From: Pullulanibacillus camelliae
Lineage (GTDB): Bacteria > Bacillota > Bacilli > Bacillales > Sporolactobacillaceae
DNA length: 64,000 nt
NCBI RefSeq assembly: GCF_014642655.1
Contig: NZ_BMIR01000014.1
Span: forward strand, 31,692-95,691
Reading direction: 5' to 3'
Both the position numbers and the translations under genes were made by a program. The notes beneath the pieces are model-generated. The model did no database searches, was not told the DNA's origin, and worked only from the letters and a program-made list of their open reading frames with translations. Below, piece after piece: positions 8,928-16,466 of this stretch (position 1 is the stretch's first letter; each line of letters starts with the position of its first letter).

Positions 8928-9567
8928 TCCGCACCACCCCGCAGCCCATTGATGTTTTACTTCCCATGCCAGACCATTCGGCAAAATGCACCAAAGTCGA
9001 AAATTGACTCTTGAATGTTTCATTGCCAATGGCGCGCAATCGTATCTTACCATTTAATGTCATGATCGGTTTCCAATCAGCAATCTTTAAGCTTTTAGTA
9101 ACCGTATTAGCATAGGACAATTTAATAAATGGCTTATTAGGGCGATAATCTTTGTCATGTAAACGGGCTATATGCATATCTATTTTATCTGGAAATAAAC
9201 TATTCCACTTATCCTTTACAGAATTTAACAATTTTGTTGGATCAGCAATAGGTGTAATGATGCCATGGATGCTATTAATTAAATGATGAATCGATAATGT
9301 GACATCATTGATTGTTGGAAGTTGCATTAATGAGCGACTATCCATCTGATCAACAATTTCCACTCCATCCATGTTTAAGAATAGGGACTCTGTCGCAATA
9401 TCTAGCGCGATGACTAGATCGGGCAGTTGCAGACTAAATGGATTATACTTATCATTACTATGAATTAATGTGGCCAAAGGAGGACTTTGTTTATTAATCA
9501 TTGATAAAACTGCTCCATACATTTGTTTGCCGTCCTCAAATTTGATCGGTAATCGCGCTTTTAACAA
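8917..9567 (-). CDS. Cas6-like RAMP protein (crRNA-endonuclease fold)
   Basis: Both halves match the Cas6 superfamily. Near the N-terminus MYGAVLSMI is followed by an LATLIHSNDKYNPFSL segment, corresponding to the Cas6 pattern ending in KPFxxS. The C-terminus carries the glycine-rich RAMP loop WSGMGSKTSMGCG. His residues near 40 and around 100 could be catalytic. Cas6 proteins normally cut pre-crRNA and hold the 3' handle. TTG at 9567 has GGAGAG seven bases upstream; ATG at 9585 would add six residues. Either overlaps the csf3 end. Canonical IV-B loci lack a Cas6, so its presence with cysH and no array is unusual. Csf5 is the type IV-A counterpart, but similarity here looks closer to generic Cas6. 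Confidence 0.8.
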   Translation of the reverse strand: MLKARLPIKFEDGKQMYGAVLSMINKQSPPLATLIHSNDKYNPFSLQLPDLVIALDIATESLFLNMDGVEIVDQMDSRSLMQLPTINDVTLSIHHLINSIHGIITPIADPTKLLNSVKDKWNSLFPDKIDMHIARLHDKDYRPNKPFIKLSYANTVTKSLKIADWKPIMTLNGKIRLRAIGNETFKSQFSTLVHFAEWSGMGSKTSMGCGVVRIEK

Positions 9568-10240
9568 GGTAATCTCTCCTAACATTGGGAATTAAGCAAA
9601 TACTTTGATTGTCTTTCAACCAATAAGGGGGTTTTAGTCCATAAGACCTGACTTGATATACTTCTTTATTTGGCAATTCACCATTAAAAGGTGTTGGGCG
9701 CATAATGCCATAAGGACCTTTTTCCGTCCAATCCTCTTCGACAGGTCGTATTGTCCATGACTTAATGTGACCATAGCCTTGACTGCTTTTCTTACCTATA
9801 TTTGTGATATATTTTGTTAGCAGTCTATCAATCTCAATAGGGTCACCCATTGCATAAAATTCAATCGACGGAATCACCCGAATGGTTTGCGGCATGCGAT
9901 AAGCTTTATATTCTCCTGATTTTGTATTTATTGTACCACGTTTACCATTAAAATCGACATATCTCTCAGCTCTATCGCCATTTAAATGACGATGCCAATA
10001 TTCTATGGATTCGCTGACTTGGATATAAAATCCTGATGATGCAGCCCAATGGTCCTCTCGCCATTCTAAGGGGAGATCAGGCTCAATGAGCCCGTCCCTC
10101 ATAATATCTCCATTGTAAAGCCTATCTGGTTCGTTTTCTTTCATCCATGCATAGGCGATTAAACTATCCAAATTAAATAGCCCATCAGCTGAATTCACTC
10201 GACCGTCTAAAAGTTCTGCTGTTATCTTTAGGGGTTTCAT
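9536..10240 (-). CDS. csf3: Csf3 (Cas5-family) subunit
   Basis: The 234-aa RAMP protein ends its core with GKKSSQGYGHIKSWTI, the glycine-rich loop of Cas5 proteins, and has a DSLIAYAWM helix near the N-terminus as in Csf3. Cas5-type subunits bind the 5' end of the guide RNA and cap the Cas7 backbone. The gene starts within the last four bases of csf2 (ATGA), so the two are translationally coupled. Subtype cannot be assigned by eye, but the pairing with csf2, csf1-like and cysH-like neighbours makes Csf3 much more likely than a type I or III Cas5. Confidence 0.85.
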   Translation of the reverse strand: MKPLKITAELLDGRVNSADGLFNLDSLIAYAWMKENEPDRLYNGDIMRDGLIEPDLPLEWREDHWAASSGFYIQVSESIEYWHRHLNGDRAERYVDFNGKRGTINTKSGEYKAYRMPQTIRVIPSIEFYAMGDPIEIDRLLTKYITNIGKKSSQGYGHIKSWTIRPVEEDWTEKGPYGIMRPTPFNGELPNKEVYQVRSYGLKPPYWLKDNQSICLIPNVRRDYLVKSAITDQI

Positions 10241-11193
10241 TTCACTTCACCTGCTAATAATTTTGTGAATGCCTCTTTGTTGTCAATGACATATTGATCA
10301 TAAAGTTCTTTAAGATGATCATCATATACGCGCTTAGCCTGCTCAGCCTTTGCTTCGAGACTGATATATTCTTGTCCGACTTGCATAAAGGGCTCCCTGC
10401 CATCTTCTGTGACAAGGTCTATCTGAGCTGAGACTAAACCAAAGCCTTTCCCAGACATACCACCGAGATAGGGTTGTTTTTGCCACTCAAAGATTGATGA
10501 AACAAAAGCACCGAGTTCAACCTCTTCGCAAATTATATCCCACCGATGCCAAAGTTTTGCTCCCGCCGCTAAGTATTCTACACCGTAGCGCATTTGGGTT
10601 GCAGGACCATCCTTTTTAGCTTTAGATTTTTGGGTTTCTCCCTCCAATAGTTCCTTTTCATCCTGACTTATTAAAAATTGATCAGATAAATTAACGTTTT
10701 TGATATCATCTTTTCGAGTAAATTCTAAAACATTCGTCATATGTCTCCAGCTATAATCCGATTTTTGGATATAACTTGGAAGGATACTGTTTGTCTCTCT
10801 ACAGATAGGGTAAACAAAGGTTTGTTTAAGCTTACCATCTAGTATTTGATTCCCTACTCCACCACCGAAAATGGAAACGAAGGGCAATGCCTGGCGGATG
10901 GCTTTAGCTTGGTCTAAATCTAGTGATTGAGCACCACCGATAGACCCACCACTGAACAACAAATGAAAAGCTTTAAGCGGTATCTGAATGGCTAGTTTAT
11001 CGAGAAGATACCGTGCACCGCAGTCTCTTAACATCCCTCTCAATGCATTCCCTGTGTAGACAAAGACTTCTTCAGGTTTGCCATCATTAACCACTGTTGT
11101 CGTATTCAAAAAGCTTTGAGTGGACTCACTTTCCCCTATATGCGATAAAGGCTGTAGCAATGTATAGATAGTTTCCAAACGATAATGTTTCAT
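10237..11193 (-). CDS. csf2: Csf2 (Cas7-family) backbone subunit
   Basis: This 318-aa protein shows the Csf2/Cas7 pattern: an N-terminal LLQPLSHIGE, the stretch VYTGNALRGMLRDCG with ARYLLDKL following, a central SIFGGGVGNQI and a C-terminal GGMSGKGFGLVSA glycine-rich segment. Cas7 copies assemble as a helical filament along the guide RNA. In type IV-B the Csf2 filament has been described as forming on RNA without a canonical array. The ATG overlaps the cas11 stop (ATGA). It is the clearest single marker of type IV in this window. Length is normal. Confidence 0.9.
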   Translation of the reverse strand: MKHYRLETIYTLLQPLSHIGESESTQSFLNTTTVVNDGKPEEVFVYTGNALRGMLRDCGARYLLDKLAIQIPLKAFHLLFSGGSIGGAQSLDLDQAKAIRQALPFVSIFGGGVGNQILDGKLKQTFVYPICRETNSILPSYIQKSDYSWRHMTNVLEFTRKDDIKNVNLSDQFLISQDEKELLEGETQKSKAKKDGPATQMRYGVEYLAAGAKLWHRWDIICEEVELGAFVSSIFEWQKQPYLGGMSGKGFGLVSAQIDLVTEDGREPFMQVGQEYISLEAKAEQAKRVYDDHLKELYDQYVIDNKEAFTKLLAGEVK

Positions 11194-11663
11194 TCCACGA
11201 TCTCTCCCTCGATAATAGATTCTAAATTTTGTTCAATAGGTTTCTCATCTTCAAGGCGCGCTCTTACCAACATGACCGCCCGCGCTGTTTCTTTATATAA
11301 CTGATACAAAATCGCTTCATCTTGACCGCCTTCTATGACCTCCGTCAAAAACTGACGCTTCTTTTCTTGTTCGCCTGGCACAATAATGTTCCCATTAGCA
11401 TCCTGGAAACCGGTGATCGTTTGCTCACCTGCTTCGCACCATTTGGGGTTAATGGTTTCACACGCCATTTTTCGCTTGAACGCTTCTAAAAAAGTTCCAA
11501 TTGTAGTTGCTCGCTTTGCTGCGACTTTGGTGAATCGTTCGATTTGTCCCCACATGTCGACGCCACTCGGTCCTCTTTTTTTATTCCTGCTTCGATAGAC
11601 GGCGTAGATGAGTAATGCGGCTGCACCTGCCTCTTGATTTTGAGTTCTGAATCCATAAAACAT
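11190..11663 (-). CDS. Cas11-like small subunit
   Basis: The product (about 157 aa) is mostly helical, rich in Ala, Lys and Glu, with no RAMP loop, as expected for the small subunit that lines the belly of class 1 effector complexes. Assignment rests on size, predicted helical make-up and its place between csf1-like and csf2, which is the order seen in type IV-B loci. ATG at 11663 has GGGAGG ten bases upstream and is preferred over ATG at 11678. The first 178 bases overlap the csf1-like gene in another frame, an unusually long overlap. Confidence 0.7.
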   Translation of the reverse strand: MFYGFRTQNQEAGAAALLIYAVYRSRNKKRGPSGVDMWGQIERFTKVAAKRATTIGTFLEAFKRKMACETINPKWCEAGEQTITGFQDANGNIIVPGEQEKKRQFLTEVIEGGQDEAILYQLYKETARAVMLVRARLEDEKPIEQNLESIIEGEIVE

Positions 11664-12400
11664 GCAATTTCCTCCCATTCTTCTAATTTTTGGGCCACAA
11701 ACATCACAACATCCAATAATCCAGTACCCCGATATGGCTTGATTCTGTTTTCAAAGGCTTCCCATTCCTCGATTCCAAAATCCAAAATGCGTTTTTGGCT
11801 ATATTGACCCGTCAAAATTTCCGTTTTTGTAAATCCATATAGAAAATGTTCTATAAGATTTAATAGATTGGTAAACTTAACCCGATCGACTGTTACTGGC
11901 GTTTCTTCATACTGCACTGAAAAGATGTCTCGGCTATAATTAACTATTGCTTTCATGATGAGATGCTTCTTTTGACTCACCGCACACATGGCTAAAAAGG
12001 GGGGCTCTGGTGGATCTAATAGCCATTCGCGTAGTTCCTTGCGATTCGTGATGTACAATTTATCTGCCGCGATAAGTGAGAACATTCGTACGCCTATTCG
12101 TGCCTTTTTATTTGTCAGGACCGAGAATGCACAGGCGGAACATATATGAGTGCCTTGTGGATTATTAGCCTGATTCCAGTCGGTAAATACTGAGGAAAAA
12201 GCTTTTTTTATCTTTATCCCTTGAGTCATTGGGTCGCCACATAAAAAGCAATTTCCGTTAGTTTCCTCCATATCATTGGTTTTCATAGGATCCTGAAATT
12301 CAATTTCTCTCACCAACTCATTGCCTTTTGCGTCTTTCGTATTATGGATGATTTTAGGTGTATTTTTCCATGCTTTATAGAGTAAATGTGATGGATACAA
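11486..12400 (-). CDS. csf1: Csf1-like zinc-finger protein (type IV large-subunit position)
   Basis: A four-cysteine zinc-finger (C51xxC54 and C87xxC90 in CFLCGDP and HICSACAF) near the N-terminus is the signature of Csf1. The rest of the 304-aa chain shows no other motif I recognise. The last 60 residues are Ser/Gln/Lys-rich, look disordered and overlap the cas11 gene. In type IV complexes Csf1 occupies the foot position taken by Cas8 in type I. The gene starts eight bases after the regulator stop, in the same operon. A different four-Cys protein is possible, but the neighbours make Csf1 the best reading. Confidence 0.8.
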   Translation of the reverse strand: MYPSHLLYKAWKNTPKIIHNTKDAKGNELVREIEFQDPMKTNDMEETNGNCFLCGDPMTQGIKIKKAFSSVFTDWNQANNPQGTHICSACAFSVLTNKKARIGVRMFSLIAADKLYITNRKELREWLLDPPEPPFLAMCAVSQKKHLIMKAIVNYSRDIFSVQYEETPVTVDRVKFTNLLNLIEHFLYGFTKTEILTGQYSQKRILDFGIEEWEAFENRIKPYRGTGLLDVVMFVAQKLEEWEEIACFMDSELKIKRQVQPHYSSTPSIEAGIKKEDRVASTCGDKSNDSPKSQQSEQLQLELF

Positions 12401-12408
12401 GCTATCAC

Positions 12409-12828
12409 CTACCTCATTTTTAATATCTGTATACTGCGATGTTTATGATCCCAGTCAATATAACCGTGTTTTTTTAGTTGTGTCAGATGATAATGGACGT
12501 TACTGATACCAAGACCATTTGATATCTCAATCAACAGAGGGGATTGATGATATTTCTTCTGATAACGACGAATAAATTGTAAGACGCGTAATCGCCTTGG
12601 CGTAAGTTCACTTTTCCAGCTTTTAGGTATTGAAAAACGATCTAAAATATGGTTTGCTCTGCGACGCCCAACCCCAATCCTTTTTGCCATTTCCTCGATA
12701 CCCACCCCTTGGTCAATGTACATGACTTGGATATCCCTTTTGGAAAATATACATCGACCTATAGCTATCTCATCATTAGGATGTGGCTCTCTTTTGCGAT
12801 CAACAAAACGATTAAGCCTCTGTGCCAT
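12409..12828 (-). CDS. Winged-helix regulator with LexA-like DNA-binding domain
   Basis: The 139-aa protein has a first HTH-like segment (GIEEMAKRIGVGRRRANHIL, about residues 41-60). A second domain (about 75-137) begins LTPRRLRVLQFIRRY and follows the LexA winged-helix pattern, including SPLLIEISNGLGIS and a wing ending HRSIQIL. The LexA autoprotease domain is absent. It is the first gene of the cas-like operon, eight bases before csf1-like, so it probably controls the cassette or links it to the phage cycle. No separate promoter could be identified. It might alternatively be a guide-complex partner. Confidence 0.75.
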   Translation of the reverse strand: MAQRLNRFVDRKREPHPNDEIAIGRCIFSKRDIQVMYIDQGVGIEEMAKRIGVGRRRANHILDRFSIPKSWKSELTPRRLRVLQFIRRYQKKYHQSPLLIEISNGLGISNVHYHLTQLKKHGYIDWDHKHRSIQILKMR

Positions 12829-12832
12829 TGCA

Positions 12833-13006
12833 TCACAACTTCCTTTTGATCGTGGTTTCTATACGATCTACTTGGCCGCCCATTGTAATTATTACAACCG
12901 TCTCTCCATACTCTGGGAGCTCATGTTTAATCAAGCGACCGTCTTTAACCACGTATAATTTTTTGGAATCCATCAAATCAATCGTCGCTTTCATTTGCTC
13001 TTCCAT
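12833..13006 (-). CDS. Small phage protein, DUF3954-like (57 aa)
   Basis: The 57-codon frame encodes MKATIDLMDSKKLYVVKDG followed by a short beta-rich segment. The pattern of an acidic MKAxIDL start, a YVVKDG turn and a final basic strand is that of DUF3954 proteins, which occur in the early regions of Bacillus phages near the late regulator. The stop is four bases before the winged-helix gene, so it may share the cassette transcript. No function is known. Confidence 0.65.
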   Translation of the reverse strand: MEEQMKATIDLMDSKKLYVVKDGRLIKHELPEYGETVVIITMGGQVDRIETTIKRKL

Positions 13007-13097
13007 CGCCCAGCCCCCTTATGTGTTTTATAATTGGTTTGCAATATCAATTTGGAGCCTTTGTATTGGAGCCTAGTGGGAGCTAGGCTCTTTTGTT

Positions 13098-13373
13098 TTA
13101 TAGTAATGAACCATCCATTATTAAAATTTCTGTCTCATTACTCTCTAAAATTTCAATGACCTCATCAAAATCCATTAAATTTCCTTTCTCATCCCTCGAT
13201 TGCGCAAATCTAGCAGAAGCATAATAATCAGGGACCAATTTACAATCCTCTAACAAGATTTCAAATTCACTTTCATCACCAGCAACGACCTCAATATACT
13301 TTTTAACTGCTTCTTCACCACTTCTAGCTTTAATCAATGCATAATATGGTTCCGATATTTCATAAAATTTCAT
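13098..13373 (-). CDS. Conserved-looking phage hypothetical protein (91 aa)
   Basis: The start is set at 13373 because AAAGGAGG precedes this ATG by eight bases; the frame is open further upstream, but that stretch belongs to another small gene. The protein begins MKFYEISEPYYALIKARSGE and contains EEAVKKYIEVVAGDE, a motif order I associate with small uncharacterised phage proteins that receive amino-acid repeats from the early region. It is acidic and soluble, with no known fold that I can name. Confidence 0.6.
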   Translation of the reverse strand: MKFYEISEPYYALIKARSGEEAVKKYIEVVAGDESEFEILLEDCKLVPDYYASARFAQSRDEKGNLMDFDEVIEILESNETEILIMDGSLL

Positions 13374-13387
13374 CACTTCATCCTCCT

Positions 13388-13552
13388 TTAGAATATCCAT
13401 CTGATAATTGGTGGTAATATCAAGAACAGAATCATGCATGAATAGACAATTTTCTGGTGCCTTAACATAGAATTCCAAATATGCTCTTCATACCAAGCTG
13501 AAAGTCTTTCAAACTGCTTGGCTAACCTATCCGCTATTTTCGAGATGAACAT
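13388..13552 (-). CDS. Small phage membrane protein (54 aa)
   Basis: A 54-codon frame has AAGGGG ahead of its ATG. The N-terminal half is amphipathic (FISKIADRLAKQFERLS) and the C-terminal end has one hydrophobic segment (SCMILFLILPPII). It ends within the ribosome site of the next gene. Its coding status is inferred from the start signal and tight packing with neighbours; no family is recognised. Confidence 0.5.
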   Translation of the reverse strand: MFISKIADRLAKQFERLSAWYEEHIWNSMLRHQKIVYSCMILFLILPPIIRWIF

Positions 13553-13553
13553 A

Positions 13554-13646
13554 TCACTTCATCCCCTTTTTAGCTTCACGTGCTTCCTCACGAATGACTT
13601 TCCGCTGCCACTCGACACTGCCGATCACCGGTTCCTTTTTACTCAC
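13554..13646 (-). CDS. Possible very small phage gene (30 aa)
   Basis: A GTG start at 13646 preceded by GGGAGGTG opens a 30-codon frame beginning MSKKEPVIGSVEWQRKVIRE. The product is a short charged helix. Support is the ribosome site and fit between neighbouring genes; no homology is claimed. Confidence 0.4.
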   Translation of the reverse strand: MSKKEPVIGSVEWQRKVIREEAREAKKGMK

Positions 13647-13709
13647 TGAGCACACCTCCCAAGCGTTATTGCCAAGCCAAAGAAAAATGCCATTCTCCAC
13701 ATCATTAAC

Positions 13710-14267
13710 TCAAGATGTAACCTTGCCCTCTCGTTCACAACCAACCACACCTTTCGATATGAGATCATCAACTACTGTGAGATAATCTAAGGGTGCTCCG
13801 TTTCCTGTTTTAACTAATTGTGCATAGACTTCAATATCATCTAATGGTATCGACTTCCTACCGCCGTTCTGTGCGTCTCTGATGTATTTCTGAAGCATCT
13901 GGTTAGGAATAAGATAAACGCTGTTTGTCACCCTCATTTCGAGTAGTACAAAGCATATAGCTCCTTGGTATTCAGCACTGTTTAAGAACTGAACTTGTCC
14001 ACTTGTAATCATGTCTAAGGGGAACCGCTTCTCTTTTGTTGTCTTAGCTTCGAACTGGATTGAATAACCTTTGTATACTCCGTCATAGTCCACTGTGCTC
14101 TTTGAATCGAATACGCATATATTTTGTCCTATCCTTGTTTTGCTGATGATTTTCATAGGTGTGGGCCGCTTGTTAATTACAGCTCGTTTCTGATTGCTAT
14201 AGATCTTGTTGGTGTAGTTCACTAGATTTTCAAATGTCATACCACGCTTTCCGTAGGAGGCCATCAA
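13710..14267 (-). CDS. recU: RecU-family Holliday junction resolvase
   Basis: The 185-aa protein follows the RecU pattern: GKRGMTFENLVNYTN at the N-terminus, a nuclease core with DYDGVYKGYSIQFEAKTTKE (candidate metal ligands D and E, catalytic K), then SGQVQFLNSAEYQGAICFVL. RecU resolves Holliday junctions during recombination-dependent phage replication, and fits with the RecT and YqaJ genes upstream. Its start overlaps the dUTPase stop by four bases. A chromosomal recU is expected elsewhere, so this is a phage copy. Confidence 0.88.
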   Translation of the reverse strand: MMASYGKRGMTFENLVNYTNKIYSNQKRAVINKRPTPMKIISKTRIGQNICVFDSKSTVDYDGVYKGYSIQFEAKTTKEKRFPLDMITSGQVQFLNSAEYQGAICFVLLEMRVTNSVYLIPNQMLQKYIRDAQNGGRKSIPLDDIEVYAQLVKTGNGAPLDYLTVVDDLISKGVVGCEREGKVTS

Positions 14268-14818
14268 TAACCACTCTCCTGACGTTGGTGATTCAGCTTG
14301 TTTTTCTGCATATAGGCTTCTTCAACTTGGTCCCATGTGAATCCAAACATTCCGCCAAGTCCTAAAAGCCAAGACATTAATTTTTCGTAAAACGAACAAT
14401 CCTCAGCAATAAAAGTTAATTCTGATATAAAGTGATATAACATCTTAAATTGTTCTCTTATATCTCTTTCAGTTCTAATAGGGAAATTCTTTTCAATATC
14501 TGTATCCATTTCGTTTCCAATACTCAATCCAAAGTGAAGGCAATCCGCGTACTCTTCAAGGAGTGGGTTAGTTAATTTTTGTCTTGGACCATGTTCATTT
14601 TCTCCGTTCACAAAGTAAATTTCTGTATGATTAATTCTAGGCTCCCGATCCTTTCTCCAAAACTTAAACCCGCGCCATTCATTCGCACACTCCCCTAATT
14701 CCGTCTGAAGAGCGAGTATCTTATCCGCAAGCCTATCCTCACCCTCTTGTCTCGGGTGCTCCTGTTCTATGTGATCATCAAGTCCTCTCTGTATCTCGTA
14801 CAACTCTGCTAGATTCAT
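14264..14818 (-). CDS. dUTPase, all-alpha (dUTPase_2) family
   Basis: The 184-aa product has the all-alpha NTP-pyrophosphatase layout. A helix ends in LALQTELGECANEWRGFKFW (ExxE metal ligands) and a later one has EEYADCLHFGLSIGNE (ExxD ligands). Such enzymes hydrolyse dUTP to dUMP, keeping uracil out of phage DNA and providing a thymidylate precursor. An extra insertion (about residues 60-80) separates the two metal-binding helices, common in phage members. It overlaps both neighbours by four bases, so translation is coupled. Confidence 0.85.
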   Translation of the reverse strand: MNLAELYEIQRGLDDHIEQEHPRQEGEDRLADKILALQTELGECANEWRGFKFWRKDREPRINHTEIYFVNGENEHGPRQKLTNPLLEEYADCLHFGLSIGNEMDTDIEKNFPIRTERDIREQFKMLYHFISELTFIAEDCSFYEKLMSWLLGLGGMFGFTWDQVEEAYMQKNKLNHQRQESGY

Positions 14819-14976
14819 CTTTTTTCTCCCTTTGGTCTTTGATCTTTATGAGCAAGAACATAAGTTTCACCGCTCATTTGTATGACTGTTGGCAAACCGT
14901 TTCTTGGGCCACCTTGCTTAACCTTGCTAACTGTAACAACAGGACGGTATCTGTCCCCTTTTTGACGGGTTTTCAT
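14815..14976 (-). CDS. Small phage hypothetical protein (53 aa)
   Basis: The frame begins MKTRQKGDRYRPVVTVSKVK and ends four bases into the dUTPase gene. It is basic, with a Gly-Pro-rich middle; no family is recognised. The overlap with the dUTPase start supports a real, coupled gene. Confidence 0.55.
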   Translation of the reverse strand: MKTRQKGDRYRPVVTVSKVKQGGPRNGLPTVIQMSGETYVLAHKDQRPKGEKR

Positions 14977-14986
14977 GCGTCATCAC

Positions 14987-15166
14987 CTACTTCCTCATGG
15001 CATCAAATGCCCGTTTCCGCAGGTGCGCCGGCAGCCCGTCTACCATGATGACCTCCACCGTCCTAAATTTTTGGCCACATTCCGAACACCGTTGATTCCG
15101 CAACACTTTATATCCCTCAGTCTCTTTGTTAATGGACATCTTTTTATGGCAGACAGGACATATCAT
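14987..15166 (-). CDS. Small zinc-ribbon protein (59 aa)
   Basis: Two Cys pairs (CPVC near residue 3 and CSEC near residue 27) form a zinc ribbon much like the first half of NrdR, followed by FRTVEVIMVDG. The rest of NrdR (ATP-cone) is missing. It overlaps the stop of the upstream coiled-coil gene by four bases. Such ribbons may act as small nucleic-acid-binding regulators; the actual role is unknown. Confidence 0.6.
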   Translation of the reverse strand: MICPVCHKKMSINKETEGYKVLRNQRCSECGQKFRTVEVIMVDGLPAHLRKRAFDAMRK

Positions 15167-15594
15167 GTGGCATCACCTTCTAGGGCTTCTTCTAGTATTG
15201 TGATTGTTTCCTTATTGTTCCAAATACACTTATCTAATGCTTTTTGAATTGCCTGCCGCAGTCGGAAGTTTTCATTTGCAAAGTCCTGAGAAATTTTATT
15301 GTAACGACTAGAATTCCTACTTATTTTTTCATTTTCTCGATCAAGTGACTTAGATTTGTTTTTATAAAAAACAAGATCATTGGAGAGATGTTCATTTTTG
15401 TATTTCAACGACTCAATCAATTGCCGTTGCTCTTCAACCGTTTGTATGAGCCAGTCAGTATGTTCTTCATAGAACAAGGTATTTAAGATATCTGTCACCA
15501 TATCTTGATCTGCACATGCGCTCGATGATTCAAATCTGCTATAAGCTTCATTTGCTCTATCATGTATTTCCTTGATTTCCTCCAACCTATCCAT
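15163..15594 (-). CDS. Coiled-coil phage hypothetical protein
   Basis: The 143-aa protein is almost wholly predicted coiled-coil from about residue 50 to 125 (heptads of Leu/Ile in an Glu/Lys/Asn-rich chain) with an acidic N-terminus. No enzymatic motif is visible. It sits between the Dam-type methylase and the zinc ribbon. Similar small coiled-coil genes are common in phage early regions; a specific job cannot be given. Confidence 0.55.
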   Translation of the reverse strand: MDRLEEIKEIHDRANEAYSRFESSSACADQDMVTDILNTLFYEEHTDWLIQTVEEQRQLIESLKYKNEHLSNDLVFYKNKSKSLDRENEKISRNSSRYNKISQDFANENFRLRQAIQKALDKCIWNNKETITILEEALEGDAT

Positions 15595-15598
15595 TCAC

Positions 15599-16408
15599 TC
15601 ACCCCTCCACTAAGTCAAAGAGACTTAATTGACTCATTTGTTCTGCAGCTATCGGATTTATCCAAAGACATTCCTTTTTCTTTGCTCCTGCCTCTGCTGA
15701 CACTATTCGTTCTTCAACGTGCCAGCTGCTCAAATATTTTTGATAAAGTGGATTATCATATCCCGATAAAAGCACAGGCCCTTCATGATCCATTAAGACC
15801 TCAATTAAATCCATATGGCCATGTTCATCCATTTCAAAAGCATAATGTCTATTTGTCCGGGTTGATCTTACATAAGGTGGATCAGCATAAATAAGTACGT
15901 TCTCTCTGTTATATCTTTGAATGAGTTGAAGAGCATCTTGATTCTCTATTTGTGCCGATTTTAATCTGTCTGTTACCGAAAGAATGATCTCTGGTAGATC
16001 ACTCCATTGTCTTGTTTTATTGGGACTGTTTGCTGATATTGATGCTCTCCAACCAGTAATGTCTGAAGTCTTAGCCCCTATCGCTTGCCAACACCTAATA
16101 AGGAACCGCCGCGCATCTTCCAAAGGATCCGGAGACGTTTCATAACTCCCCCTGTATTCCTCTCTTGATAACGGAGTAAAAGCAACTAACCGCGCTAGAT
16201 CTATTGGATTATCTCGAATCACACGAAAGAGGTTAACAACCCTGCTATCTATGTCATTAATGGTTTCAATTTTGACTGGTTGTTTATTAAAGAACACCGC
16301 TCCTGATCCAAAGTATGGTTCCAGGTATACTTCATGATGTGGCATATGTTCGATAATCCAATTTGCCAATCCCCACTTGCTACCTGGATAATTTAAAATT
16401 CGTTTCAC
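15599..16408 (-). CDS. DNA adenine-N6 methylase, D12 class
   Basis: The 269-aa protein has the D12/Dam order of motifs: an SAM-binding YPGSKW near the N-terminus with EPYFGSGAVFFN following (motif I), and the catalytic DPPY in LIYADPPYVRS near residue 175, then SGYDNPLY. It methylates adenine N6 in a short target, probably protecting phage DNA from host restriction or timing replication. No cognate restriction enzyme is next to it. Recognition site cannot be read from sequence. Length is standard. Confidence 0.92.
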   Translation of the reverse strand: MKRILNYPGSKWGLANWIIEHMPHHEVYLEPYFGSGAVFFNKQPVKIETINDIDSRVVNLFRVIRDNPIDLARLVAFTPLSREEYRGSYETSPDPLEDARRFLIRCWQAIGAKTSDITGWRASISANSPNKTRQWSDLPEIILSVTDRLKSAQIENQDALQLIQRYNRENVLIYADPPYVRSTRTNRHYAFEMDEHGHMDLIEVLMDHEGPVLLSGYDNPLYQKYLSSWHVEERIVSAEAGAKKKECLWINPIAAEQMSQLSLFDLVEG

Positions 16409-16466
16409 CCTCTCACCCCTTCTCCGCTTTCTTTACGGATTGCGAATTATTTACTTACAAATTTCT

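Noticed and set aside
8917..9567. Additional Cas7 or Cas5 paralogue
   Set aside because: N-terminal YGAVLSMI and HSNxxYNPFS patterns and C-terminal loop fit Cas6 better than the Cas5/Cas7 members of the locus.
11190..12400. csf1-cas11 as one frameshifted gene
   Set aside because: Each frame has its own start signal and coherent composition; a frameshift is possible but not needed.
7000..13100. CRISPR array near the cas-like genes
   Set aside because: Genes overlap or are separated by only a few bases; no set of regularly spaced repeats was seen here or elsewhere in the window.
13649..13711. 20-residue hydrophobic minus-strand frame upstream of the 30-aa gene
   Set aside because: Too short and lacks a recognisable ribosome site.
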